A DNA stretch of 64,000 nucleotides from Theionarchaea archaeon (GCA_018992685.1 JACVGT010000007.1:1-64000), one strand, 5' to 3'. Positions 54,380-62,079 are shown, counted from the stretch's first letter. Translations and numbers: made by a program. The notes: a model not told the origin generated them from the sequence alone.

Positions 54380-55704
54380 TCATGGGCCTCCTTTTGCTTA
54401 CTGACATATGTTTTCACCTGTGGCAGCCCGAAAACCTGCCTGGTAAAATCCACGGTGAAACAGCCAGGAGCATCCAGTGTTCCTTTCTCTCTCAATGCAA
54501 TGGCAGGGCATCCCCCCATACACCGGGGAAGCATGACGCAGGCTTTACACTCAGTAATGGCCAGGGGGTTGCGGGCCATCCACGAGTAGTATGCAGGTGT
54601 TTTGTCCAGAGAACCACGAGAGTTCAGAGACCCCACAGCATGGCGGGTGTCTCCTACCAAAGACATGCACTTGTAGACACGGCCATCCACATTGATGATG
54701 TGAAACCAATCAGTAATACCAGCACACAAGGAAAAGTACACACCAATTCCAAAAGGGAGTGTGGTGAATCCTTTGTGAGCAGCCATTTCCATGACTTCAC
54801 TGAAGAGATCTGAAGTCCCCGGATATCCGTAAGAACTGTAGTAGTGGGTACAGTAATCCATGCGGGGAGTAACCGTCCCAAAGTAGGTATGGGCCTTCTC
54901 AAGGCCAGCTTCTCTCAACATTTCAAGAAAGGTAATGATATTGTCTTCCCATACGTTAATTCGCATAATCAGATTCATGCCATGATCTTCAACACATTGG
55001 GCACCCTCTACCACTGATTGCAGGCTGCTTGTCTCATCAGGGAAAACCCTCCTGGTGTGGTGGTAGTACTCAGGTGCATCAAAAGTGATATGAATATCTG
55101 CTACCGTGAACTGTGAGAGGTTGTCGAGTCCTTCAGGAGTAAGGAGAGTTCCATTGGTGAAGAGCTTGATGAGGAGAGAAATACCTGCTTCACTACATGC
55201 CTCTTGCAGGGTTTCAGTAAGAGAGGTTATGCACTCTTGATTCAAGAGTGGTTCTCCTCCGTAAAGACTCACAAAGAGCGTGTCAATGCCTCGTACGATC
55301 TGATTCTCAGCAAAGGTTACCCCTCTTTCTGCTACCTTCTTGCTCATATGCCCAGTGCAGGCAGAAGAATTCCTGTAGCAGTACCTACAGTTCAAGTTGC
55401 ATTCGTGCGTGACAATGAAGTTCAAGAATGCAACTCTCCCAAGAGGAGAGCCCCGATATCCTGTAGAGGGGAGGCACCACTTCTTCTGTTCCAAGGAAGC
55501 CTGTATCAAGTTCATCTCTTGACCGGTGTCCTCTATGAGAAGTCCCTGCTTTGATAGTGCTTCAATAATCTCAGGGGAGCCTTTTCCGGTCATGAGGACG
55601 TCATACATTTCAGAATCAATCACTGTGAGAGACCCGTTCAATGTATTGTATACAAGGAAATCCTCTCTAAATGGGATAATAAAGCAGTACTGTGATCTCT
55701 GCAT
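54376..55704 (-). CDS. SPASM-domain radical-SAM peptide maturase (second)
   Basis: The 442-residue protein has a short N-terminal recognition-like segment (VYNTLNGSLTVIDSEMYDVL), a radical-SAM core with ECNLNCRYCYR (Cys 102, 106, 109) and YGGEPLL, and a C-terminal SPASM region (CMSLVGD, CKACVMLPRCMGGCPA, APGCF) that holds extra Fe-S clusters. This architecture is that of ranthipeptide/sactipeptide-type maturases that form thioether or C-C bonds in a peptide. A TTG at 55713 overlapping the previous stop is an alternative start. It is cotranscribed with its paralog upstream. Confidence 0.88.
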   Translation of the reverse strand: MQRSQYCFIIPFREDFLVYNTLNGSLTVIDSEMYDVLMTGKGSPEIIEALSKQGLLIEDTGQEMNLIQASLEQKKWCLPSTGYRGSPLGRVAFLNFIVTHECNLNCRYCYRNSSACTGHMSKKVAERGVTFAENQIVRGIDTLFVSLYGGEPLLNQECITSLTETLQEACSEAGISLLIKLFTNGTLLTPEGLDNLSQFTVADIHITFDAPEYYHHTRRVFPDETSSLQSVVEGAQCVEDHGMNLIMRINVWEDNIITFLEMLREAGLEKAHTYFGTVTPRMDYCTHYYSSYGYPGTSDLFSEVMEMAAHKGFTTLPFGIGVYFSLCAGITDWFHIINVDGRVYKCMSLVGDTRHAVGSLNSRGSLDKTPAYYSWMARNPLAITECKACVMLPRCMGGCPAIALREKGTLDAPGCFTVDFTRQVFGLPQVKTYVSKQKEAHE

Positions 55705-55709
55705 AATAA

Positions 55710-57053
55710 TCAAACCCAGATGATCTTTCCCGCCTTGAACCGGTCAGGAAGCTTCTTTTCGAGGTACCAACGAAGCTGATGTTTCATTTCCTGGTACGGT
55801 GCATAGCATCCAACTGCGTGGAATGTCCCATGCTTTTCATATGCAACAGCAGCACATCCTCCCCCACATGAGGGTAGCATCTGGCACTCACGACATTCCG
55901 GTATCTGCAGGGGGTCTCTGCTCATCCAGTCGTAGTAGGTCCATGTATACTCTGGTATGGTACCGTCTTCTGAAATATGACCAATGGAATGGTTTTTCTG
56001 CCCCACGAAGGTGAGACACTTGTAAAGATCTGCATGAGGATCTATGATGAAGGTTCCTTCCCCTAGGAATCCACAAAAGACGTGAGCTGGCTTGTGGGTG
56101 CGAATGACAGCAGCCGCTTGACCTTTTTGATCCACAATATCTCTGAATTCAGCAAGTACCTCACGGGCTTCTTCCTCTTTAATGCACTTGGAGTAGTCCT
56201 TACATGCTTGAGTTGATGCCCCCACTGTACCACAGCGCACAGGGACATTCTTGAATCCCCTCTCCTGAAGCTCGTCCAGCAGCTCACCGATGAACGGTCT
56301 GCTTTCAGAATCCACGTTCACCCTAAAGCTCACTCCGACGTTTTGGTCCTGCAGAATGTGAGCTGATTGCATCATGTCATCAAAGGTACCTCCTCCACTC
56401 TTGTAGAATCGTTTGGTGTCGTGGATGCGTTTGGGACCATCCAGCGTGATCTGTACGTAGTCTGTGTGGTAGCGCTTCAACGTTTCAGCTATTTCAGGTG
56501 TGACCAGAGTACCATTTGTCACCATCATTGTCACGTATGAGATGCCGTGGTCTTCTGCCCAGGAAAAGCAGGAATCCATAATGTACTCAGAATCGTCGAA
56601 TCTGAGCAGTGGTTCACCACCATACAGCGACACAGAAAATTCCCGCGCGTGAGTGTCTTCCACGTATTTCTTTATGAATTTCACAGTTCTTTCCCTGGTG
56701 TCAGCATTCATTGTCCCGCGGAATAGCTCTCCTTTTCCTTCATAGCAGTATGGACATGCTAGATTGCAGGCATATGTCGTTATGAGCATGAAATGGGGAA
56801 AATCCACCGTGTATTTCCTGTATTCATATCCTACCTTGAATTTTCGAGATTCATCAAAATCATCTTCTATGATTACCTTGAGCGCTGCAAGAGATTTGAA
56901 CAAGTCAGAATCCAGAATGTCAATATTCCCGGCTTTCAAAGCTTCCTTCAGCTCTTCATCTATTCCTATTACTGCACCACTCATCATGTTGGCCAACAGG
57001 TATTCTCCAGGAGTCTCTGTGGGGATAACTATGTTGAAGTTTGACACTTTCAT
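55710..57053 (-). CDS. SPASM-domain radical-SAM peptide maturase (first)
   Basis: The 447-residue protein has an N-terminal segment resembling those that read peptide leaders (FNIVIPTETPGEYLLAN and MSGAVIGIDEELKEAL), a radical-SAM core with ACNLACPYCYE (Cys 96, 100, 103), YGGEPLL, and a SPASM region (CLTFVGQ, CRECQMLPSCGGGCAA, GCYAP). It is likely to act first on the peptide. A GTG at 57062 is in frame, but the ATG at 57053 has a GAGGTGA ribosome site. It lies about 50 bp after the precursor peptide gene, past a hairpin terminator. Confidence 0.9.
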   Translation of the reverse strand: MKVSNFNIVIPTETPGEYLLANMMSGAVIGIDEELKEALKAGNIDILDSDLFKSLAALKVIIEDDFDESRKFKVGYEYRKYTVDFPHFMLITTYACNLACPYCYEGKGELFRGTMNADTRERTVKFIKKYVEDTHAREFSVSLYGGEPLLRFDDSEYIMDSCFSWAEDHGISYVTMMVTNGTLVTPEIAETLKRYHTDYVQITLDGPKRIHDTKRFYKSGGGTFDDMMQSAHILQDQNVGVSFRVNVDSESRPFIGELLDELQERGFKNVPVRCGTVGASTQACKDYSKCIKEEEAREVLAEFRDIVDQKGQAAAVIRTHKPAHVFCGFLGEGTFIIDPHADLYKCLTFVGQKNHSIGHISEDGTIPEYTWTYYDWMSRDPLQIPECRECQMLPSCGGGCAAVAYEKHGTFHAVGCYAPYQEMKHQLRWYLEKKLPDRFKAGKIIWV

Positions 57054-57068
57054 GAGGTTCACCTCAGG

Positions 57069-57097
57069 AAAAAAGAAAGGCAGGTTGAACTGCCTTT
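57069..57097 (-). terminator. Hairpin and T-tract between peptide gene and first maturase
   Basis: AAAGGCAG (57076-57083 on the plus strand) pairs with CTGCCTTT (57090-57097) around a 6-base loop, and on the minus strand a CTTTTTT tract follows (57069-57075). This would end most transcripts after the short peptide gene and let some read into the maturase genes, as often seen in RiPP operons. Confidence 0.65.
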
Positions 57098-57107
57098 TGT
57101 TATAGAC

Positions 57108-57215
57108 TTACACATAGGGGTGGCAAATTCTGCAGCACCAGGAACCAGTTCCTTCCGTGATGCACAGAGGCTCCATGATTTGCTCTTCTGCTTCGATGAG
57201 GATAGTCATGTTCAT
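57108..57215 (-). CDS. Candidate RiPP precursor peptide, 35 residues
   Basis: This short gene encodes a peptide with an acidic, leader-like N-terminal half (residues 1-17, with several Glu and Ile/Leu/Met) and a core-like C-terminal half (residues 18-35) containing Cys at 18, 27, 28 and 31, Trp at 26, and a Gly/Thr/Ser-rich spacer. The peptide ends in His-Pro-Tyr-Val. The gene is directly upstream of two SPASM radical-SAM maturases and a C-methyltransferase-like enzyme, in the same direction. The ATG at 57215 follows a purine-rich ribosome-site-like stretch (GGAAGTGG) and two TATA-like boxes. Precursor function is inference, but the context is strong. Confidence 0.7.
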   Translation of the reverse strand: MNMTILIEAEEQIMEPLCITEGTGSWCCRICHPYV

Positions 57216-57233
57216 AGATTCCACTTCCTATTG

Positions 57234-57266
57234 CTATATAAAGTTTCTCTTTATCTTTATATACTT
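57234..57266 (-). promoter_or_regulatory. Tandem TATA boxes of the peptide cluster
   Basis: TTTATATAG lies at 57234-57243 and AGTATATAAAG at about 57256-57266 on the minus strand. The farther one would give a leader of about 20 nt containing the ribosome-site-like GGAAGTGG before the ATG at 57215. This indicates an independent start for the RiPP genes. Confidence 0.5.
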
Positions 57267-57335
57267 TTCTATTCATATGAATTCTACTAATTTCGTCACT
57301 CTTATAGTAATCAAATAAGAGCAAATGCAGAAGCC

Positions 57336-57377
57336 AGTAGTCTTTAAAGACAATATCTCTTGATATTTTGGACTACT
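57336..57377 (-). promoter_or_regulatory. Nested hairpin upstream of the peptide cluster
   Basis: AGTAGTC (57336-57342) pairs with GACTACT (57371-57377), enclosing a second stem AATATC/GATATT (57352-57357 and 57362-57367) with a 4-base loop. The 12-bp palindrome GTCTTTAAAGAC (57340-57351) overlaps it. It could be an operator or an RNA structure. Confidence 0.45.
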
Positions 57378-57411
57378 TTCGTCCATGTGAGGTTAAATGC
57401 AGAGATTCTCA

Positions 57412-57460
57412 ACCGAAATGCCCCCTTTTCTCACTTTTGTAAAAAGTGATAATGTTCGGT
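57412..57460 (-). promoter_or_regulatory. Second nested hairpin between bmpA and the peptide cluster
   Basis: ACCGAA (57412-57417) pairs with TTCGGT (57455-57460); inside, TCACTTTT (57431-57438) pairs with AAAAGTGA (57442-57449) around GTA. Together with the hairpin at 57336-57377 it makes an unusually structured intergenic region. Confidence 0.45.
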
Positions 57461-57530
57461 AGAAGAGCTCTCCCTCACAGATTTTGCAGAATCTGGTAAT
57501 TGCACCTGCGATCATGAGCTGGCCCGAGAA

Positions 57531-57557
57531 CAAAAAAGTAAAAAGTAAAAAGAAGAA
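57531..57557 (-). terminator. Poly-T terminator of bmpA
   Basis: Directly after the bmpA stop, the minus strand has several runs of five or six T's separated by AC or C, a typical archaeal terminator. This separates bmpA transcripts from the peptide genes. Confidence 0.6.
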
Positions 57558-57560
57558 GTA

Positions 57561-58601
57561 TTAATCCCAGGTGTATTCACCGGCCTCGTCAATACCAGTG
57601 GGAACCTTGATTTCGCCAGATGCGATCTGCTCCCTGTAGTCTTCAATGATGTCTCGTATGTCATTAGGCACGTGCTCGCAAGCACCAACACCATTCTCTT
57701 TTGCGCCAAAGCTCTGTATGCCGCCTGCAAAAGTCCCGTCGATTACCTGCCGTATGGTCTCGTATACAGCTACATCCACACGCTTTATCATACTGCATAA
57801 GAAGGTCGTTACCGGTACTCCCTCAATGGTGTCGCACTGATCCGCATCTACGCCAATGACCAATCCACCACGTTCAAAAGCCGCCTGGATAGCTCCCAAG
57901 CCAGATCTTCCGGCAGCAGCGAACACGATGTCTGCCTCTCCGTCATACTGAGCAAGGGCAAGCTCCTTTCCTTTTGCAGGGTCTACCCAGTCGCCCACAT
58001 ACTTCCAGGTGACCTCAACATCTGGATTGACGTACTCGGCTCCAAACTTGTAGCCAGCCAGGAATTTTCGAATCAAGGGTATGTCCATTCCACCTACAAA
58101 TCCAATCATATCAGTTTCAGTTTTCAGACCAGCAGCTGCTCCTACCAGGAAACTACCTTCGTTTTCCCTGAATACAAGAGAAGCCACATTAGGTTTGTCT
58201 ACCACCATGTCCACGATCGCAAACTTCTGGTCGGGGTATTCATCTGCAACAACAGTGATGGCATCTGCCTGATCAAATCCTATACCTATTATCAGTGCAT
58301 ATTCCCCGGACTTGGCGTACTGCCTGTGGAATCCTTCGTACTCAGCGATGGCTGTAGGTTCAACATAGTCAAATTCAATGCCGAAATCATCTCTAGCCTT
58401 CTTGATACCTACGTAACAACTATCATTGAAGCTCTTGTCTCCTAGTCCACCAGTGGCAAAGACAACAGCAATTTTCAATTCGGGGGGTGGGGGTGTAGAA
58501 GTTGGTGTCGGAGTTGTGGTTTCTTCCTCCTGTCCGATGCATCCCAATGTAAGGGAGCACAAAACTACCAGGGTGAACAGCATCTTAATACTTTTGTTCA
58601 T
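57561..58601 (-). CDS. BmpA-type nucleoside-binding lipoprotein
   Basis: The 346-residue protein has a lipoprotein signal (lipobox LTLGC, Cys 21), a short Thr/Pro-rich linker and a BMP family periplasmic-type binding domain (GGLGDKSFNDS near residue 52, GFVGGMDIPLI near 165, VFAAAGRSGLGA near 225). BmpA proteins capture purine nucleosides for the ATPase-permease genes found at 48905-52411. The ATG at 58601 has a GGAGGG ribosome site, and a TATA-like box near 58637 is well placed. The peptide-maturation cassette separates it from its transporter partners, which is unusual. Confidence 0.92.
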   Translation of the reverse strand: MNKSIKMLFTLVVLCSLTLGCIGQEEETTTPTPTSTPPPPELKIAVVFATGGLGDKSFNDSCYVGIKKARDDFGIEFDYVEPTAIAEYEGFHRQYAKSGEYALIIGIGFDQADAITVVADEYPDQKFAIVDMVVDKPNVASLVFRENEGSFLVGAAAGLKTETDMIGFVGGMDIPLIRKFLAGYKFGAEYVNPDVEVTWKYVGDWVDPAKGKELALAQYDGEADIVFAAAGRSGLGAIQAAFERGGLVIGVDADQCDTIEGVPVTTFLCSMIKRVDVAVYETIRQVIDGTFAGGIQSFGAKENGVGACEHVPNDIRDIIEDYREQIASGEIKVPTGIDEAGEYTWD

Positions 58602-59353
58602 ATGATTCCCTCCACGCTCACAGAGCTTGAGTAGATTTAAATACGTTTCGATGAAGCACCGAGGGTTCACTTTGATGTTAGAAGGAGCGTATGCGAGTCG
58701 TTGCTTTTCCGAAATGATGGTCCATTTGCAGGCCAATGAAGTCCTCCTCAAGAGCAACTGGGATTCGCTTTTTCTTTCTTACCCTCTTCCAGCTTTTCCT
58801 TCTTGTTTACAGGGTTCCGGTACAGTCCTTGTGTGAGAATCCCCTTTCTCATTCTTGAAGAAGTTCCTTCATTCTTGAGACCCCTCGCCCAGCCTCAAGG
58901 AAGCGTTGCTCTTCAGAACCAAAAAAGCTTTAGGGTCAAGGACTGAAAGGGAGGTGAAAGATGTGAATCTGCCCGTTTCAGTAAAACCCTCAATTTCCCC
59001 GCTCTCTCGGTTCTGGGTTCAGAAGGAAGGAGTTTTCGTGACCAACGGCGCCCGTGATTTAAGGGACCCAGAAAGCTGTAGCTCCCACTGTTAAAGTTGA
59101 AATAATTAGAACTCTTTGCTGAAGTCCCATCGGCATTCAAAATGTTCTCGTTCTCACTACCTGTTCTGGTGGGTAGGACGCCCCGGCAGCCCTGTCCCAA
59201 AGCTTCTGCTCTCACGTACATTTTGATCTCCTGGTTCTTTCAACTTCCTTCCTCTGGAGACTGAGATGGAGGTTCAGTAGCGTGGATTCCTGCAGCCTGC
59301 ATCTCAGTCCATGTGTACAATCCTGTCTGAAAAACGGGATACACCTACGGAAG
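58602..59353. other. Long gene-free stretch, possibly decayed element
   Basis: Apart from the bmpA promoter (58630-58645), no gene is supported. GC-rich, partly self-complementary sequence at 58890-59250 contains a 102-codon minus-strand open frame without a ribosome site. It may be a decayed mobile element end (such as a TnpB remnant) or an unrecognised RNA; I cannot decide. Confidence 0.2.
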
Positions 59354-59386
59354 ATTTATATAGGGTTTATATTAATTTTCTGTTGC

Positions 59387-60280
59387 ATGGAAGCGCACCA
59401 GTTGGACATTGTCTATGCATACGTTCAGTATTGCAGCGACACGAAGGAAGTGAGGTACTCAAAATTCCATAAATGGTATAAGCCTTATAACCGTAAACAA
59501 TCTACCTTCAGACTTTTGAATAGGGCAGTTGAGGAAAAGATCATATTTCCACCACGCATTTTCTGCATACAGAAAGTTAAGGTCAACCTGGTAGAACACA
59601 AGGAAGTTCCCCTCGTTGATCAATTCGAGAAGATTAGCAGCCAAGAAGACACGTTCTATGCAGTCCTCTTGCTGGGGGCTCATTCACTTCTGTATTTTTC
59701 GGCAAGTGATACCGGGACCAACTTGACATATTCGAAATGCATCTTTCCGAGCTATCCCCCAAAGAAGGAGATACAGCATATTGATCCGTGCCTTCATGAA
59801 CCCAGAAAGCTACCTTGTATGGCCCCACCTGACTGGTCTTCTTTTGACTGGGAAGTGTTTCAGAAAAGGAGGGATCCCACTGAATCAAGTATCAAGATTG
59901 GAGGGGTGCTTGGAGTTTCCCACAGAAGAGTCCTGAATAGCTATAAAAGAATTCTAGGAGACTGTTCCGTGTGGATTCCTTTCTTTCCAAAGGGCTACGG
60001 GAATTACACACCCTACTTTGTTTCTTTTGAAACGGATTATGAGACTGGGGTTGTTGAGGAACTGAAAAAGATCGACAGATCCAGCTACGTTTACAGAATT
60101 GATGACACAATGCTTCTGAATCTGTTCTTTGAAAGGCGTCTTGAGATTGACAGCATGTTGCAGTTAGAAAAAAAGGGGATAATACACGATCTCCGTGTAT
60201 CCTCCCCAATGTATAGTTTTGAACGATTTCAATCTCAACAAGGCATTCCAGAACCAGGGCCATCTCCAGACAAAGTGTAA
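59387..60280 (+). CDS. Hypothetical protein with possible N-terminal winged helix
   Basis: The 297-residue protein starts with a region that could be a winged HTH (LDIVYAYVQYCSDTKEVRYS, then FRLLNRAVEEKIIFPPRI). It continues with a mixed alpha/beta domain rich in aromatic residues and a Pro-rich tail. No family is recognised; a DNA-binding regulator is the most likely role, similar to many unclassified archaeal regulators. A TATA-like box (TTTATATAG, about 59356-59364) is 27 bp before the ATG at 59387. Confidence 0.6.
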   Translation: MEAHQLDIVYAYVQYCSDTKEVRYSKFHKWYKPYNRKQSTFRLLNRAVEEKIIFPPRIFCIQKVKVNLVEHKEVPLVDQFEKISSQEDTFYAVLLLGAHSLLYFSASDTGTNLTYSKCIFPSYPPKKEIQHIDPCLHEPRKLPCMAPPDWSSFDWEVFQKRRDPTESSIKIGGVLGVSHRRVLNSYKRILGDCSVWIPFFPKGYGNYTPYFVSFETDYETGVVEELKKIDRSSYVYRIDDTMLLNLFFERRLEIDSMLQLEKKGIIHDLRVSSPMYSFERFQSQQGIPEPGPSPDKV

Positions 60281-60872
60281 GGAGCTTTGGTCTTGACAGG
60301 TTCAAATGGCCATCCCTTTAGTCCTTTCGTATCAATCACCTGAGAAAAATTTCATGAAATTAGAATATATGGTTTTCTGGGGGAACATGACATTCAAGAA
60401 TATCTCTAAAGTACGGATTTGATGGATTTCAATCTCTGCATCGCATTTGAGAGCCAGGGCCATTTCCCACCAAGGAGTGAAAACGTGTATTAAATGGGAC
60501 TAGGTGCTCATCTCCTCAGTTCTTTTCTGCAATCTTCTTCCTTTTCTTGGGTTAGGCCGGTAATACTTGGCAATAACCAGAGAATACCATGTACCTTCAC
60601 GAGCGAACATATCGAGCATTCCCTCTACTACCAACAACGGGTGGAACAATTGCAAAGCTGTCTTGGCCCATGCTACGGAATAAGCCTTTTCATGTGTTTT
60701 TAGTTGATTTCGGATCAAGGGAAGCTATCGTGTTCAAGTGATGTAGTTGCAGTATCTTGCTGCTTTTGTCTATGAGTTCAATATTCAGGAAGAGCACATT
60801 CCCTCTCATCAATTAGGAGTTCTTGGCTGCCAAGGAATTTGTGGTATCTGTCGTGGTGGAGAGATGTAGAAA

Positions 60873-60884
60873 ACCTTTTATACT
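60873..60884 (+). promoter_or_regulatory. TATA box of the RHH gene
   Basis: CCTTTTATACTG is centred near 60879, putting transcription start near 60905, where the direct repeats of the proposed operator begin. Confidence 0.45.
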
Positions 60885-60908
60885 GTTGTGTGCCAGTACA
60901 ATATGTAG

Positions 60909-60924
60909 TGTAACGTAATGTAAC
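60909..60924 (+). promoter_or_regulatory. Direct-repeat operator of the RHH gene
   Basis: TGTAAC occurs twice with a 10-bp period (60909-60914 and 60919-60924), right at the expected transcription start. Ribbon-helix-helix proteins often bind direct repeats on one DNA face, so self-regulation is likely. Confidence 0.45.
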
Positions 60925-60964
60925 ACAACTCCTATCCCTCCCTCGTTTCAGGACTGGTGGAAAA

Positions 60965-61135
60965 ATGGTGAACAATAAGAAACGGATCACTGTCTATTTG
61001 GAAGAGGAACTATACAAAGAGCTTGTGCAGGTTATGGATAAGTTGAGAGAACAGGACAGCATACACTCAAAGTCGGAAAGCGCTTGCGCCAGACACTTGA
61101 TTTCCCTGGGAATTCAAAGATATCTCACAAGCTGA
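60965..61135 (+). CDS. Ribbon-helix-helix DNA-binding protein, 56 residues
   Basis: The gene encodes a 56-residue protein with the RHH plan: a basic strand (KKRITVYLEEELYKELVQV), a helix with a Ser-rich turn (HSKSESACARHLISLGIQR), and a short tail. These proteins dimerise through the strand and act as repressors. The start ATG at 60965 is followed by a typical MVNNKKR N-terminus; no strong ribosome site is seen. It may control itself and the small genes downstream, such as the one at 61193, through the TGTAAC repeats. Confidence 0.7.
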   Translation: MVNNKKRITVYLEEELYKELVQVMDKLREQDSIHSKSESACARHLISLGIQRYLTS

Positions 61136-61192
61136 AGAAAAGTTTATAAAGTAAACTAAGTGATGGGAATTCACCACATCGGAGGTGAAGTA

Positions 61193-61480
61193 ATGATTCT
61201 GTCAAGTGTGGAGAAGAAGAAGATGAAGGAGGCAATTGATGAACTGAAGGAAAGTATTATGAGAGAGGCAGAGGGGAGAAATGTCGAGATAAGCAAAGAC
61301 TCCTTGTTAGATATTGAAGAAATCGAAGATAGGTTTGATATTGAAGCAAGAAGACCCCGGTTTTCCTTTGACTGGCAGAAAAGCAGAAAAGGCTGGGATA
61401 TCCTAAAAGAGTTTATCCCGAAGGAGGACCTGGCAAAACGAAAGAGAGAGTTGGCGGATTATCTGGATAAGTCACAGTAG
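61193..61480 (+). CDS. Small charged hypothetical protein
   Basis: The 95-residue protein is highly charged and helical (KKKMKEAIDELKESIMREAE near the N-terminus). No domain is recognised. The ATG at 61193 has a strong GGAGGTGA ribosome site. It follows the RHH gene by 57 bp and precedes the frameshifted membrane protein by 15 bp, so the three may be one operon. Confidence 0.65.
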   Translation: MILSSVEKKKMKEAIDELKESIMREAEGRNVEISKDSLLDIEEIEDRFDIEARRPRFSFDWQKSRKGWDILKEFIPKEDLAKRKRELADYLDKSQ

Positions 61481-61495
61481 TGGGGGGCAATATGA

Positions 61496-62079
61496 ATGGT
61501 TCTTTCTGAGAAAGTTGCTGAAACGCTGAAAGAAGTACTGGATTACCCTTTGCAGGTTTCTCAAAATGCATTCGTTTATGCTGAGGCTGTGACAGGTGAA
61601 TTGGTTTACGAAGGCATGGGAGAATTTCGAGATGCTATTACTCATATATCCAGAGCACTCTGGATAGCTGATGAAGAGGAGGCACTAAGAAATCTGGATG
61701 AGGCATTGAACACATCCGGAGAGCAGGTGTTGAAAGCATTGAGTGGGCAGCCGCAAGACAGTTCGAATATGTCAAGAGGATAATTCAGACACCTTCCTTC
61801 ATTTTCAGATTGATATTCTTCAAGAGAAAGAGTGAGGTACTCGAGATTGAGCGCCAAATCAGGAGACTACTCTTAGAGGGAAGAGAAAAGAAATCTAGGA
61901 AAGACAAATGGGTTGAGGCAATTCTTGATTACAAGAAAGCCATTGAAAAAACTGACAAGCTCTATGAGATGTGTCCCTCGAAACTTGAATACCGGTATAG
62001 GATATTCATGGTGGTAACTGGCTTGGCAACACTGGCTGCCCTGGCCATAAATGTCTATCTCCTTTTCGGGACTGTCTAA
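61496..62079 (+). pseudogene. Frameshifted hypothetical membrane protein
   Basis: Two frames appear to encode one protein. The first, 61496-61783 (95 residues, starts with MVLSEKVAETLKEV), is soluble and helical. The second frame is open from 61702, with helical sequence (IEWAAARQFEYVKRI), and continues to 62079, ending with a hydrophobic helix (residues near 2000-2070 of the segment: VTGLATLAALAINVYLLF). The two overlap at 61702-61783, so a frameshift there would join them into about 193 residues. It could be a sequencing error, a true mutation, or programmed shifting. Without a shift, the second part would need a TTG start at 61810. Confidence 0.55.

Larger units (their letters stand above)
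60281..60960. other. Gene-free stretch with a degraded copy of the upstream gene's end
   Basis: Bases around 60360-60480 resemble the last about 120 bp of the gene at 59387-60280: GATTTCAATCTC and GAGCCAGGGCCATTTCC here match GATTTCAATCTC and GAACCAGGGCCATCTCC there. Stops interrupt the copy. The rest holds the promoter of the RHH gene. A 72-codon minus-strand open frame at 60500-60718 is not supported. Confidence 0.35.

Noticed and set aside
57100-57324. 74-codon frame overlapping the precursor peptide gene
   Set aside because: It has no good start signal, runs through the promoter, and the other frame holds the Cys-rich peptide with a better-placed start.
58913-59221. 102-codon minus-strand frame
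   Set aside because: No ribosome site and no clear family; composition is compatible with non-coding GC-rich DNA. A faint TnpB-tail resemblance was not strong enough to call.
60500-60718. 72-codon minus-strand frame resembling a protein C-terminus
   Set aside because: No start signal and no family match; it may be a decayed fragment but cannot be supported.
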